DNA of 64,000 bases from Lentisphaeria bacterium (GCA_017541665.1 JAFXYP010000008.1:49550-113549), one strand, 5' to 3'. Shown: positions 8,182 through 20,718, counted from the first letter of the stretch. The notes: generated by a model from the letters alone, not told the origin. Numbers and translations: made by a program.

Positions 8182-9659
8182 ACGAGACCAGACAGACTGT
8201 CCCTCAGGACGCCGCACTCCGCGAAAGATTCCGCCTGGCCGCCGCCGACCATGTGACCGCCGCCGGGCTGAATCCTCCTTTGAGCCTGCACCTGCTGGCA
8301 CGGCATGCGGAACGCCTCGTCACCGAACTGGAACTGACCGGATGCGGATTTGACCATTATGCCATGATCGAACTGAACAATGCGCTCTGGCGTCCGTATT
8401 TCCCGCACATCGCCCGGAAACAGCGCCTGCTGCTCCTGCCATTTTGCCTTCGCAAACAGCCCGGCTGTCCTGCCGGCCACGACGACCTCGGCCTGATCTG
8501 CCGCGGCTGCGGCCAGTGCGGCATCCCGAGCCTTTCCGCCGAAGCGGATGCGCTCGACATGCCGGTGCTGGTCGCGGAGTCGAGTTCCGCCGTAGCGGAC
8601 TGGGTGGAGCAGGGCGAGATCCAGGCAGTCGTCGGCGTTTCCTGCCTCGACTCGCTCGAAAAATCGTTCCCCGCCATGCTGCGTTCCGCCGTGCCGGGGA
8701 TCGCTGTGCCGCTGCTCCGTGACGGCTGCAAGGACACGGTGTTCGACCCGGATAACCTGAAACGGGCTCTGGCCGTGCCGCAGGGGACGGAGCTGCATGC
8801 TTTTTCCTATCATGAAGTCCGGGAACGGATCGACGCTCTGTTCACGCCGGATGGCATGGCAGCATACATCCCGGACAACATGCTCCGCGGGGAAACCGTC
8901 CGCGCCCTGAGCGCACATGGCAAGCATTACCGCCCGAAGATCACGGCGGGCTGCTGGGCGGCCCTGGCCGCGTCCGCGCCCGATCTGCCGGACTATCTGG
9001 AACCGATCGCGCTGGCCGTCGAGTGTTTCCACAAAGCATCCCTGATTCACGACGATATCGAGGACGGCGATGCGGAACGCTACGGCGAACCGGCGTGCCA
9101 CGTGCGGCTGGGACTGCCGGCTGCGCTGAACCTGGGCGACTACCTGATCGGCATCGGCTACCGTCTCTTCTGCCACGAATCCGTCCCCCCGGCGATGCGC
9201 GCCGCGCTCATCGCCGAAGCCGCCTCCGCCCATTGCGAACTTGCTCTCGGCCAGGCGCGCGAATTCGAGGCTCTGCAGAAACACGACCTCAAACCGGAAG
9301 GCTGCCTCGAAATCCACCGCCTGAAGACTGCGCCTGCGTTCCGCGTGGCGCTCTTCGCCGCCGCCATCGCCGCCGGGCGCTTCGATGAACTCCGCGCCAT
9401 CTTCCATGCGTTCTCCGATAAACTCGGTGAAGCCTACCAGCTTTACGACGACCTGGAGGACGAGGGGGAGAACCCGGCGTCGGCGGTCGACGTCCTGATG
9501 CGTTCGAACGGACATGACCGGGAGAAGGCTCGGGCGGAAACGGCCCGCATGTACCAGGCGAAACGCGAAGACATCTACGAACTTCTGGAACAGGTCGGCG
9601 ACGTGCCGCTGAAGATCTTCCTGTATCGCCTCGCCGGAAAGGTGCTGAAAGATGTTTGA
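8178..9659 (+). CDS. DUF116-polyprenyl synthase fusion
   Basis: 493 residues. Residues 1 to about 230 resemble DUF116, a Cys-rich domain often found beside radical SAM or Fe-S proteins (PFCLRKQPGCPAG, then CRGCGQCG and later GVSCLDSLEKSFPAM). Residues about 235-493 are an all-helical trans-isoprenyl diphosphate synthase with both Asp-rich motifs: HDDIED (first DDxxD, 292-296) and YDDLED (second, 424-428), plus KHYRPKITAG near the start. The enzyme should condense isopentenyl units into a prenyl diphosphate. Fusion of these two domains is unusual and ties the radical SAM/DUF116 pair to prenyl synthesis. The start overlaps the previous stop by ATGA, and the gene overlaps the next by eight bases. 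Confidence 0.85.
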   Translation: MNETRQTVPQDAALRERFRLAAADHVTAAGLNPPLSLHLLARHAERLVTELELTGCGFDHYAMIELNNALWRPYFPHIARKQRLLLLPFCLRKQPGCPAGHDDLGLICRGCGQCGIPSLSAEADALDMPVLVAESSSAVADWVEQGEIQAVVGVSCLDSLEKSFPAMLRSAVPGIAVPLLRDGCKDTVFDPDNLKRALAVPQGTELHAFSYHEVRERIDALFTPDGMAAYIPDNMLRGETVRALSAHGKHYRPKITAGCWAALAASAPDLPDYLEPIALAVECFHKASLIHDDIEDGDAERYGEPACHVRLGLPAALNLGDYLIGIGYRLFCHESVPPAMRAALIAEAASAHCELALGQAREFEALQKHDLKPEGCLEIHRLKTAPAFRVALFAAAIAAGRFDELRAIFHAFSDKLGEAYQLYDDLEDEGENPASAVDVLMRSNGHDREKARAETARMYQAKREDIYELLEQVGDVPLKIFLYRLAGKVLKDV

Positions 9660-10434
9660 CCTCGACTTTTTGAAGACCTGTTGCGCCGGGTTCGCCCGGA
9701 TGACCGACGAGGCGCAGGACGCGCTCCGCGGGATCGTGCAGCTCATGCAGACCCCGCGCGGGCTTTTCCCGGACCGGAGCGGACATGAGGATTTGTATTA
9801 CACGCTGTTCGGGCTGTGCCTGGCATACGTGTCCGATGCGAAGATCGACCGGGAGGCGTGCGAAAAGACACTGGAACAAATGGCGCCCGCCGACCTCGTG
9901 CACCGGGCGGCTTTGAGATATAGCCGGAACCTCCTGAAACTGATGAATTTTCCCCGCGCGCTCCTGATGCTGCCTTTTCCCGTTGCGAAACTGGATTTCC
10001 CCGACCTGCCGGATTCCGCGTTCCCGCAGGGCGACCGTTATTCGCCGTATTCGTGTTTCCTGCGGAACGATGCATCCGCCGACTTGTCTCCGTACCGGTT
10101 GCCGGACGGGCTGTATTCGAATCTGAAAGGCTCTTCGGAATATGGCGTGGCGGCGACCGCGGCGGCGTTGTGTCTCCACCCCGACGAAACGACCGCGGCG
10201 GCGCTGGCAGGGCTTCAGGCCCCCGACGGGACGTTTCCCGGCGGCGATCTGCTGTCCGCGGCGGTCGCATTGTATGCGCTCAAACGCTCCGGTCATAAAC
10301 CGTCATACGACGTGCGCGCATTTCTGAGCGGGTGTTTCCGCCCGGACGGCCTCTTCGGCGCGGTCCCGGGCGATCCCGCCGGCGACCTGGAATACACCGT
10401 GTACGGCCTGCTGGCCATGGGAGCGACGGCATGA
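9652..10434 (+). CDS. Small alpha/alpha-barrel prenyltransferase/cyclase-fold protein
   Basis: 260 residues. It shows helical repeats of the prenyltransferase / squalene-oxidase-repeat type: GLFPDRSGHEDLYYTLFGL, LQAPDGTFPGGDLLSAAVAL, FRPDGLFGAVPGDPAGDLEY. It lacks an obvious DxDD motif and is about half the length of a full cyclase. It sits between a prenyl synthase and a larger cyclase-like protein, with ATGA overlap on the downstream side. It may be a partner or regulatory subunit that completes the second barrel of the cyclase. Independent activity cannot be excluded. Confidence 0.7.
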   Translation: MFDLDFLKTCCAGFARMTDEAQDALRGIVQLMQTPRGLFPDRSGHEDLYYTLFGLCLAYVSDAKIDREACEKTLEQMAPADLVHRAALRYSRNLLKLMNFPRALLMLPFPVAKLDFPDLPDSAFPQGDRYSPYSCFLRNDASADLSPYRLPDGLYSNLKGSSEYGVAATAAALCLHPDETTAAALAGLQAPDGTFPGGDLLSAAVALYALKRSGHKPSYDVRAFLSGCFRPDGLFGAVPGDPAGDLEYTVYGLLAMGATA

Positions 10435-12041
10435 CGGACGCGCTGAGACAATTCATCCTGTCGCACCGGCGCGAGGACGGCTTCATCGAGGGGCGCCTGT
10501 CGAGTTCGGCGGTCTCGACCGCGGTCGCATGCGTGGCGCTGGACCTGTACGGCGGGCATGACGACGCCGTGTCGGCAGGCAGACAATGGCTGCTCGCGCA
10601 CCGCAATCACGACGGTCTGTACGGCGACTCCCCGGAATCTCCTGCGAATCTGACCGCGACATTCCTGGCCTACGCCGCGCTGCGCAACTCCCATGCCGAC
10701 GCCGTGCACGAAGCGGAAAAATACCTGAACCGGACCTTCGGCGGGCTGGACTTCGAATCGGTCCGCGCCGGACTGCTGAAGGAATACGGCAAAGATCTGA
10801 CGTTTTCCGTGCCGCTGCTGGCGTTGGCGACGGCGTCCGGGTTCTTCCCCGATGCCGCGGACGCCTGGCGGAGGATGCCCAATTTCCCGTTCGAGGCGGC
10901 CGTCCTGCCCGAATCGTGGTTCAAGTACCTGAATCTCCCGGTCGTGAGTTACGCCATCCCCGCGCTCATCTGCGTCGGACTGGCCCAGCTTAAACACCGC
11001 CCGAACAAGCTTCGCGCGCTGGCCGTGAAAAAGGCGCTCCGCGTGCTCGTCGAGAAACAGCCGGAAGACGGCGGGTTCCTCGAAGCCGCTCCGCTGACCG
11101 GGTTCTGCGTGATCTGCCTTTGCGCCGCCGACCTGAGGGAACACCCCGCGGCAAAGCTCGCGGTGAACTTCCTGACGGAGACGCAGCGGGCGGACGGCTC
11201 GTGGCCCATCGACCGCGATCTGCGCCTGTGGACGACCTCACTCGCGCTGGACGTACTCGCGCCTTCTCTGGACGCGGAGGAAAAAGCGCTCTACCGCACT
11301 CGCCTGCTGGCCGCGCAAACCAAGACCGAACACCCGTTCACGCGCTCCGCGCCCGGCGGCTGGGCGTGGACCACATATCCAGGCGGCGTGCCCGACGCGG
11401 ACGATACATCGGCGGCGTTGATCGCGCTTCACGCGCTTGGCAAGGAGGCGTCCGAAGCCGTCTGCCATGGCATCGAATGGCTCCTGAACCTTCAGAATTC
11501 CGACGGCGGCATTCCGACCTTCTGTAAAGGCTGGGGCAAACTGCCGTTCGACCGCAGTTGCCCGGACATCTCCGCCCACGCATACAAGGCGTTCTCGCTC
11601 TACGAAAACGAACTGCCGCCCGCACTGAAACGCCGTGTGGTCCGCGCGAAGATGCGGATCGTGCGATATCTTCAGCGCGTCCAGCGGCCGGACGGTTCTT
11701 TCATCCCCCTCTGGTTCGGCGACCAGACGAATCCGTCGAAGGAAGCTCCCGAATACGGCAGCGCGGTCGTACTGAGCCATCTCGACGGCGCAGACCTGCC
11801 GTTCCTGGAGAAGACCCGCGAGTATCTCCGTTCGGTCCGCGGACCGGACGGCCTGTGGAATACGATCTGCGTCTCCGCCCGCTGTGCAACGGCGTTGAAA
11901 CTGGACGGGGCATTCCTGAAACCCTACGCGGCGCATCCCGAAGCGCTACAGCCCGAACCGATCGGGCTGTATTTCGCGCATCTGTGGTACAGCGAAGAAC
12001 TGTATGCGCCGCTTTTCCTCGCAAAGGCGGTGAACGCATGA
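10431..12041 (+). CDS. Squalene-hopene-cyclase-like class II terpene cyclase
   Basis: 536 residues from the ATG that overlaps the previous stop. The key feature is GWAWTTYPGGVPDADDTSAA (310-329), which aligns with the squalene-hopene cyclase block 'GWAF...YPDxDDTA'. The DADD at 322-325 is the acid motif that protonates the substrate in class II cyclases. QW-type repeats are visible (QRADGSW, LQNSDGGIPTF, QRPDGSFIPLWFG). True squalene-hopene cyclases have about 630-660 residues, so this protein is short, mainly at the N-terminus. The 260-residue neighbour could supply the missing barrel. It probably cyclises a polyprenyl chain. The substrate is unknown and no squalene synthase gene is in the window. 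Confidence 0.83.
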   Translation: MTDALRQFILSHRREDGFIEGRLSSSAVSTAVACVALDLYGGHDDAVSAGRQWLLAHRNHDGLYGDSPESPANLTATFLAYAALRNSHADAVHEAEKYLNRTFGGLDFESVRAGLLKEYGKDLTFSVPLLALATASGFFPDAADAWRRMPNFPFEAAVLPESWFKYLNLPVVSYAIPALICVGLAQLKHRPNKLRALAVKKALRVLVEKQPEDGGFLEAAPLTGFCVICLCAADLREHPAAKLAVNFLTETQRADGSWPIDRDLRLWTTSLALDVLAPSLDAEEKALYRTRLLAAQTKTEHPFTRSAPGGWAWTTYPGGVPDADDTSAALIALHALGKEASEAVCHGIEWLLNLQNSDGGIPTFCKGWGKLPFDRSCPDISAHAYKAFSLYENELPPALKRRVVRAKMRIVRYLQRVQRPDGSFIPLWFGDQTNPSKEAPEYGSAVVLSHLDGADLPFLEKTREYLRSVRGPDGLWNTICVSARCATALKLDGAFLKPYAAHPEALQPEPIGLYFAHLWYSEELYAPLFLAKAVNA

Positions 12042-13471
12042 CGGCACAGATCATGAACACCATTCTGAAGATACTTGCCGTCGCCGCGGCATGCCTCGGT
12101 ATCTGGCATTACCTGACGTACACCACGCCGCGGCAGATCGACTATGCGGAACCCGTCCGCGACAAATCGGAAAACCGCGTGGTGAAGAAGATGACGACAA
12201 AGATCGGCGCGGATTTCACAAGGTTCGACACGGACGTCTCCGTGCGGGATTTCGCGCCCGAATGGCCGTGTTTCCGCGGACCGGAACGCGACAACCGGGC
12301 GGAATTCGACGGGCATCTGACGAAAGCATGGGGCGAAGCCGGTCCGAAAACCCTCTGGCGGCAGCCGCTCGGCGAAGGATACTCCGGCGCGATCATCGCG
12401 GACGGCCGCGTGTACGTGCTGGACTACGTCGAAGAGGATTCGTCCGACGCGCTTCGCTGTTTCGAGCTCTTCACCGGCACGGAACTCTGGCGGCGCGGCT
12501 ACAAAAACCCGATCCGGCGCAACCACGGCAAATCCCGCACGATCCCGGCGTATTCCGACGGCGTGGTCGTCACGCTCGGTCCGGCGACGCATGTGATGGC
12601 CGTCGATGCCGTGACGGGCGATCTGCTCTGGACCCGCGACCTCGTGGGAGCTTACGGCTGTGAGATCCCGCAGTGGTACGCCGGGCAGTGCCCCCTGGTC
12701 GAGGGGGGCAGGGTGATCCTGGGCGTCGGCGGCGAAAAGGTCCTCATGACCGCGCTCGACCTGAAGACGGGCGAAACCGTCTGGGAAACGCCGAACGACC
12801 ACGGTCTGAAGATGTCCCACGCCTCCGTCCTGCCGGCGACCTTGTGCGGGACGAAACAGTACATCTATGCCGGGATCGGGGGGATCGCCGCCTGCGACGT
12901 GCAGGGGAATCCGCTGTGGACCTGTACGAAATGGAAGCCCGCAGTGTGGGCTCCTACGCCGCTGGCGATCTCGGACGAAAAGCTTTTCCTGACCGCGGGC
13001 TACGGCGCCGGGTCCGCTGTGCTCGCCGTGAAGAAGGACGGGGACGGATTTGCGGCCGGGATCGAACAGGAATGGAAACCGACGCAGGGGCCGGCCTCGG
13101 AACAGCAGACTCCGATCCTGCTTGGCGACACGATGTTCGCGATCCAGCCGAAGGACGCCGGTGCGCGCCGGGCGGAATTCATCGCGGCGGACGTCGCCGA
13201 ACTCCCCGCGATCAAGGCGGAAAGCGGCAAGGACGCTCGCTTCGGGCTCGGACCATATATCTACGCGGACGGGGCGTTCTGGATCCTGGACGACGAGGGC
13301 GTGCTTTCGGTGTATGAATACAGGGAGGGCCGATTCGAACAGCTCGCCTCCCATAAAATCCTGCCCGGGGTGGACTCCTGGGGGCCGATCGCCTTCGCCG
13401 GCGGATTGATGATCTTACGGGACAGCACCTCGATGGTGTGTCTCGACTTGCGGAAAGAGGTGCAACCATGA
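12038..13471 (+). CDS. Membrane-anchored PQQ-like beta-propeller protein
   Basis: 477 residues. ATGA overlap with the cyclase gene sets the start. An N-terminal hydrophobic segment (LKILAVAAACLGIWHYLTY) acts as signal anchor. The rest is a quinoprotein-type propeller on the outside of the membrane, with WPCFRGPERDN at the start and blades such as FELFTGTELWRRG, VDAVTGDLLWTRD, LDLKTGETVWETPND, CDVQGNPLWTCT. The catalytic Asp/Glu/Asn set of true PQQ alcohol dehydrogenases cannot be assigned. It is coupled to cyclase and Fe-S genes, so an electron-transfer or scaffold role in the same complex is inferred. Confidence 0.82.
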   Translation: MTAQIMNTILKILAVAAACLGIWHYLTYTTPRQIDYAEPVRDKSENRVVKKMTTKIGADFTRFDTDVSVRDFAPEWPCFRGPERDNRAEFDGHLTKAWGEAGPKTLWRQPLGEGYSGAIIADGRVYVLDYVEEDSSDALRCFELFTGTELWRRGYKNPIRRNHGKSRTIPAYSDGVVVTLGPATHVMAVDAVTGDLLWTRDLVGAYGCEIPQWYAGQCPLVEGGRVILGVGGEKVLMTALDLKTGETVWETPNDHGLKMSHASVLPATLCGTKQYIYAGIGGIAACDVQGNPLWTCTKWKPAVWAPTPLAISDEKLFLTAGYGAGSAVLAVKKDGDGFAAGIEQEWKPTQGPASEQQTPILLGDTMFAIQPKDAGARRAEFIAADVAELPAIKAESGKDARFGLGPYIYADGAFWILDDEGVLSVYEYREGRFEQLASHKILPGVDSWGPIAFAGGLMILRDSTSMVCLDLRKEVQP

Positions 13472-14100
13472 AAATGACACGACGCGAATTTCTCACCTGG
13501 CTGGGCGGGACGTGCTGCCTCGGCCTGCTCGGCTGGCTGGTGGGACGCAGACTTCAGACGCCTCCCGAACCCGTGCCGGAAACGCCGTTCGCACCGCCGG
13601 AATTCGCCGTGCGGCCGAAGCATATCCTGAACGGCATCGGCTACCGCGTGGACCGGGCGAAACGGACGATCTGCGCCGACCGGGAATCCGACGGCGGCCG
13701 CGTGTGGGAGTCGCACGGCGAGGACAAGTTCATCGTCCCCGGTGCGGCGTTCCCGCTGGACCTGTCGTCGTCGGGCGAGCTCTGGGCGGCGAACATCGGC
13801 CGCAAGCGGCTGGAACAGCTCGACCCGGCCACGGGGCGTTTCATCGCCTCATGGGAACCCCGCGAGATGTTCGGCGGCTGCTGCAATCCCGTGCGGTTCG
13901 CCGCTCTTCCCGGCGGACGGTTCGTGACCATGGAGAAAGGCGTCCGGCGTGCGTGCATCTATCTGCCGTCGGGCGAACTCGAACGCGTCATAACGGACGA
14001 GCTTTCGGCATCCGAATTCAACTACTACCTCGGGCGCGACGGAAACGGCACGGTCCATCTGTACGACACCGGCACGAAACGGCACTGGGAGGTCTCATGA
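13468..14100 (+). CDS. Tat-exported NHL/propeller-like protein
   Basis: 210 residues, ATGA overlap with the previous gene. The N-terminus MKMTRREFLTWLGGTCCLGL is a twin-arginine signal (TRREFL) with a hydrophobic core. The mature part has repeats reminiscent of a short six-strand propeller (IGYRVDRAKRTICAD, AFPLDLSSSGELWAANIGRK, LEQLDPATGRFIASWEP, GGRFVTMEKGVRRACIYLPS). Tat export implies folding or cofactor loading before transport. Only one Cys-rich spot (GGCCNP) is present. Family not identified. Confidence 0.7.
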   Translation: MKMTRREFLTWLGGTCCLGLLGWLVGRRLQTPPEPVPETPFAPPEFAVRPKHILNGIGYRVDRAKRTICADRESDGGRVWESHGEDKFIVPGAAFPLDLSSSGELWAANIGRKRLEQLDPATGRFIASWEPREMFGGCCNPVRFAALPGGRFVTMEKGVRRACIYLPSGELERVITDELSASEFNYYLGRDGNGTVHLYDTGTKRHWEVS

Positions 14101-14342
14101 ACACGAATACGCATCAAAACGCCATGACCCGCCGCGAATTCATCCGCTGGAGTACCCGACTGATGCTCCTGGGAGGACTCTTCGCGCTCGTCTCCCGCCA
14201 CGGTTCGTCCCGCCGCAAAACGCAGGACGTCTGCACCGACCCGAAGGGATACTGCCGGACGTGCGCCGCCCTGAAATACTGCGGGCACCCGACCGCGCGT
14301 TCGTTCAAGGCCGCCACCGGGCATGAGGAGGCGGATTCATGA
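14097..14342 (+). CDS. Small Tat-signal Cys-rich protein
   Basis: 81 residues, sharing ATGA overlaps with both neighbours. A twin-arginine signal (MTRREFIRWSTRLMLLGGLF) is followed by a short mature part with four Cys: DVCTDPKGYCRTCAALKYC. The spacing C-x6-C-x2-C-x5-C could hold a metal or Fe-S cluster. No known family is recognised. Its position between two Tat proteins suggests a small subunit of the extracytoplasmic redox complex. Confidence 0.7.
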   Translation: MNTNTHQNAMTRREFIRWSTRLMLLGGLFALVSRHGSSRRKTQDVCTDPKGYCRTCAALKYCGHPTARSFKAATGHEEADS

Positions 14343-14884
14343 CCCGACGCGACCTGCTCAGACTGGGATTCCTCGCCGTGATCCTTGCTCCGTTCGCCGC
14401 GCTGTTCCGGAAGCGTACCGAAACGGGGACGGGGTATTTCTGGCAGATCGACCCGGACAAATGCGTGCAGTGCGGCAAGTGCGAAACGGAGTGCATCCTG
14501 CCGCAGTCGGCGGTGAAATGCGTGCACCAGTACGCATCCTGCGGCTACTGCCTCTTCTGCAGCGGATACTACCAGGACAAACGCATCGAATTCAATACGG
14601 CGGGCGAAAACCTGCGCTGCCCGACCGACGCCATCACCCGCACCTATGTGGAGGACCCGTATTTCGAATATAAGATCGACGAGGAAAAATGTATCGGCTG
14701 CGGGAAGTGCGTGAAGGGCTGCCTGTCGTTCGGTAACGGCTCGCTGTTCCTGCAAGTCCGGCGCGACCTCTGCAAGAACTGCAATGAATGCCGGATCGCG
14801 AAAGCGTGTCCCGCCGACGCGTTCGTGCGTGTCCCCGCCGACCGTCCGTACATCTACCGCAAGCCCCCGGAGGTGAAGTCATGA
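14339..14884 (+). CDS. Tat-exported multi-cluster ferredoxin (NrfC/DmsB-like)
   Basis: 181 residues. MTRRDLLRLGFLAVILAPFA is a Tat-type leader or anchor. Cys motifs follow in order: CVQCGKCETEC, CGYCLFC, CPTDAI, CIGCGKCVKGC, CKNCNEC, CPADAF. This is enough for three or four 4Fe-4S clusters, as in the electron-transfer subunits of membrane oxidoreductases. It lies directly upstream of the NapH-like membrane protein, which is its likely redox partner on the outer face of the membrane. Confidence 0.85.
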   Translation: MTRRDLLRLGFLAVILAPFAALFRKRTETGTGYFWQIDPDKCVQCGKCETECILPQSAVKCVHQYASCGYCLFCSGYYQDKRIEFNTAGENLRCPTDAITRTYVEDPYFEYKIDEEKCIGCGKCVKGCLSFGNGSLFLQVRRDLCKNCNECRIAKACPADAFVRVPADRPYIYRKPPEVKS

Positions 14885-16104
14885 TCCCGCGCCTTCTCAT
14901 CCTGTTCGCGGCGCAGGCCCGGTTCCCGGCTCCCGAGTTCGAGTCCTATACCCTGCCGAAGATGTCACTGGAGGAACTTGCCTCCGATTCCGTGCTGTGG
15001 CGCGTGCTGGTCCTGTGCGTATTCCTGGCCGCCGGATCCTTCTGCTTCTACAAATGGCGTTCCCGCAAGGCCATGCTCGCCTATTCCTTCGCCGGGCTCG
15101 CAGTCTTCGGTTTCCTCTTCGCGTCCTGCCCGTGCCCGGTCGGCATGTTCCAGAACGTCGCGCAGGGGATCGCCGACGGCTCGTACATCCCACCCGGCGT
15201 CCTTCTGCTGTTCGCGCTTCCGCTGGCCGCCTCGCTCTTCCTGGGGCGGATCTTCTGCGGAGGGGCATGCCCGCTCGGCGCGATCCAGGAGCTTCTGCAC
15301 TGGAAAAGCGTGTTCGTGCCGCGTCCGCTGGACCGGATCCTGCGCATGGCCCCGGTGCTTCTGCTGCTTGTCTTCTCGGTCTGCGCGATCTTCGGCATCG
15401 GTTTCCCGTTATGCTATTTCGAGCCGTACCTTCCGGTTTTTCTGCTGGATTTCGCTTCGCCGTTCGCCATCCTGAGCGCGGTCTTCCTGATCGCCGGACT
15501 CTTCGTCTCGCGTCCGTTCTGCCGCTATGTCTGCCCCTACGGTGTTTTGCTCCGATTCTTCTCGTACTTCTCCCTGCTCAAGCCGCAGATCACATCGCAC
15601 GAATGCGTGAACTGCCGCCTCTGCGAACAGGGGTGTCCGAACGGAGCGGTCCTGCCGCCGGAGAATACCGGAAACGCCAATCAGCACCGGGCCGGATCCC
15701 GCCGGATCTCCATGCTCGTGGCCTGCATCCCGTTCGCGCTGGCCGCGGGCGGTCTCTTCGGTTATCTCGGCGCGCCGGTCCTGAGCTCGTTCCACCGCGA
15801 CGTCCGGCTGGCCCGCGAACTGGATGCGGGGATCCGGAGCGAGGCTGTTGAAGCGTTTGAAAGCACCACTACGACGCGCGAGGAACTTCGTGTCCGCGCC
15901 GTGAAACTTCAAAACGGCGTCCTCCTCGCCTCGACCGCCGCGGGCGTGCTGTTCGGCGCGGTCGTGATGGCCGAGCTGATCGCAGAGGCGCGCCGCCGCA
16001 AGGAAGAAGAGATTTATACCATCGACCCGTCGCTTTGTTTCTGCTGCGGCAGATGCTATGCCGCATGCCCGCTGGAACGCAAGGAGAAGCACCATGAAAA
16101 ATGA
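14881..16104 (+). CDS. NapH-like membrane polyferredoxin
   Basis: 407 residues from the ATGA-overlapping start. It has several membrane helices, with the paired cytoplasmic CxxxCP motifs of the NapH/NosR/CcoG group: CPCPVGMF, FCGGACPLGAIQ, FCRYVCPYGVLL. A ferredoxin site follows (CVNCRLCEQGCPNGAV). After a further membrane segment pair the C-terminus has CFCCGRCYAACPLER. Proteins of this type pass electrons between cytoplasmic carriers or quinol and periplasmic Fe-S partners. Here it links the cytoplasmic NADH-oxidising fusion protein to the Tat-exported ferredoxin; that link is inferred from the operon. Confidence 0.85.
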   Translation: MIPRLLILFAAQARFPAPEFESYTLPKMSLEELASDSVLWRVLVLCVFLAAGSFCFYKWRSRKAMLAYSFAGLAVFGFLFASCPCPVGMFQNVAQGIADGSYIPPGVLLLFALPLAASLFLGRIFCGGACPLGAIQELLHWKSVFVPRPLDRILRMAPVLLLLVFSVCAIFGIGFPLCYFEPYLPVFLLDFASPFAILSAVFLIAGLFVSRPFCRYVCPYGVLLRFFSYFSLLKPQITSHECVNCRLCEQGCPNGAVLPPENTGNANQHRAGSRRISMLVACIPFALAAGGLFGYLGAPVLSSFHRDVRLARELDAGIRSEAVEAFESTTTTREELRVRAVKLQNGVLLASTAAGVLFGAVVMAELIAEARRRKEEEIYTIDPSLCFCCGRCYAACPLERKEKHHEK

Positions 16105-17781
16105 CGAAATCCGCCGAACGCTGCGGTTTCTGCAATGGACGGCATTGACATTCATCCTCACGCTCGGCTTGCTGCTGGCGTACGACATGTACCGGAGCCG
16201 AGCACCGATCAAACAGGCGCAGGACGAGCTCGCCGAACTGAAACAGCAGGATCTTGCGGACGCGAAGCTGTCCCGGACCGTGAGAGACCTGGACTACCTG
16301 TACCGGTCCGCGTATTTCCAGACGAAGGATAAACAGCGTCGCGGCGTGCTTCTGCTCGGCATCGCGTTCTTCGTGCTGTGCGGACTTTTCGGCGCGGAGA
16401 TGTTCTGGTTCGCGCCGAAACTGAAAGTGCCGCACGGTACGGCGTCCGTCCCGGAGAAGGAACGCCGCCAGCTGCTGGTCTTTGCGTCCTGCGGGATCGT
16501 CGTGCTTGCAGCCGCGCTCGCAGTTCTTCGGATGACGCTCGTCCCGTCGGGGAAAAAACCGGTTCAAGCCGCTTCGGGAGACGCCGGAGCGCAAAAGCAG
16601 ACCGGTGAGGTGAAACCGGTTCAGACGGAAACGATCGCCCTGGCGGCGGCGCTTGAAGCGGAAACGACGCAGTGGCCGCAGTTCCGCGGGTCCACTCTGC
16701 CGAATTCCAACGCACTCCCCGCGAACTGGGATTTCCGGGAGAAATGGAACAGCCCGGTGGAACTGCCCGGGAACAATTCACCGGTGATCTGGAACGATCT
16801 CGTGTTCGTCTCCGGCAGCGACGGCAAGACCGGCGCGGTCTACTGCTACGATGCCGATTCCGGCAAACTCAAATGGAAAGCCGGGGCACCCCCGGCGGCA
16901 CACTTGCCGGATGTCACCGAAGATACCGGATATGCAGCGCCGACGATGTGCGCGGATTCGAAGCGCGTCTATGCGGTCTTCGCCTCGGGGGACGTCCTCT
17001 GCCTCGCCCACGACGGCACGAAACTCTGGCACAAGCAGATGCCCGCCCCCGTCATCATGTACGGCTACGCGTCCTCGCCGCTGCTGATGGGCGACAAGCT
17101 CGTCGTCCAGTACGACCTGGACGTGAAACAGACCGTTTTCGCGCTGAACGTCTTCACCGGCGAGACCGTATGGCAGGCCGAACGAGACAGTGCCCCGTCC
17201 TGGTCGTCCCCGAAGGGGGTCGTGGTGGACGGCAAGGGCATGGTCTTCACGGCAGGCAACCGGCTCGCCGAGCTGTTCGACCTGGAGACCGGAAAACAGC
17301 TCTGGTCGCAGGAGTGCATGGGTGGCGAAGTCGCCGCTTCGGCCTCCGCCCGCGACGGCAAGGTCTTTTTCTCGAATTCCGGCGCGTTTACCGGCGCATT
17401 CAATGCAGGCGACGGGGAAATCCTGTTCCAAAACGACAACTCGCCCGCACCCGATGTGGCGTCCGCCGTGCTGTTCGGCGACCAGTATCTGCTGTTCGGC
17501 AGCGGCGGCACGATCATCGCGATCGACGCGGCGGACGGGCATGAGCTCTATGAAGAGGACCTCGACAACGGTTTCTACTCCTCGCCCGTGGCAGTCGGCG
17601 GGAAGGTCGTGGCGGTCGACCTGGACGGCGTGCTCTACAAGTTCGAACCCGGCGAAGATACGATCAAAGTTGAAGGCAAATACGAACTCGGCAGGAAGGT
17701 CGTCTGCGTCCCGGCGTTCCACAAGGGCGACATCATCCTCCGCACGTCCGACAACGAGCTTATCTGCCTGGAGGCGAAACA

Positions 17782-17785
<4 letters not shown>
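16094..17785 (+). CDS. Membrane PQQ-like beta-propeller protein with three N-terminal helices
   Basis: 563 residues. The ATG at 16094 lies 11 bases inside the previous gene and opens MKNDEIRRTLRFLQWTALTF. Three membrane segments occur (about 10-32, 80-105, 118-142), then a linker and a quinoprotein-fold propeller from WPQFRGSTLPNSNALP onward, with blades YDADSGKLKWKAG, LNVFTGETVWQAE, FDLETGKQLWSQ, FNAGDGEILFQND, IDAADGHELYEED. It resembles the layout of membrane glucose-dehydrogenase-type quinoproteins, but I cannot confirm PQQ ligands. It is likely a subunit of the membrane redox complex. Confidence 0.8.
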
Positions 17786-20712
<2,927 letters not shown>

Positions 20713-20718
20713 TCCGCC

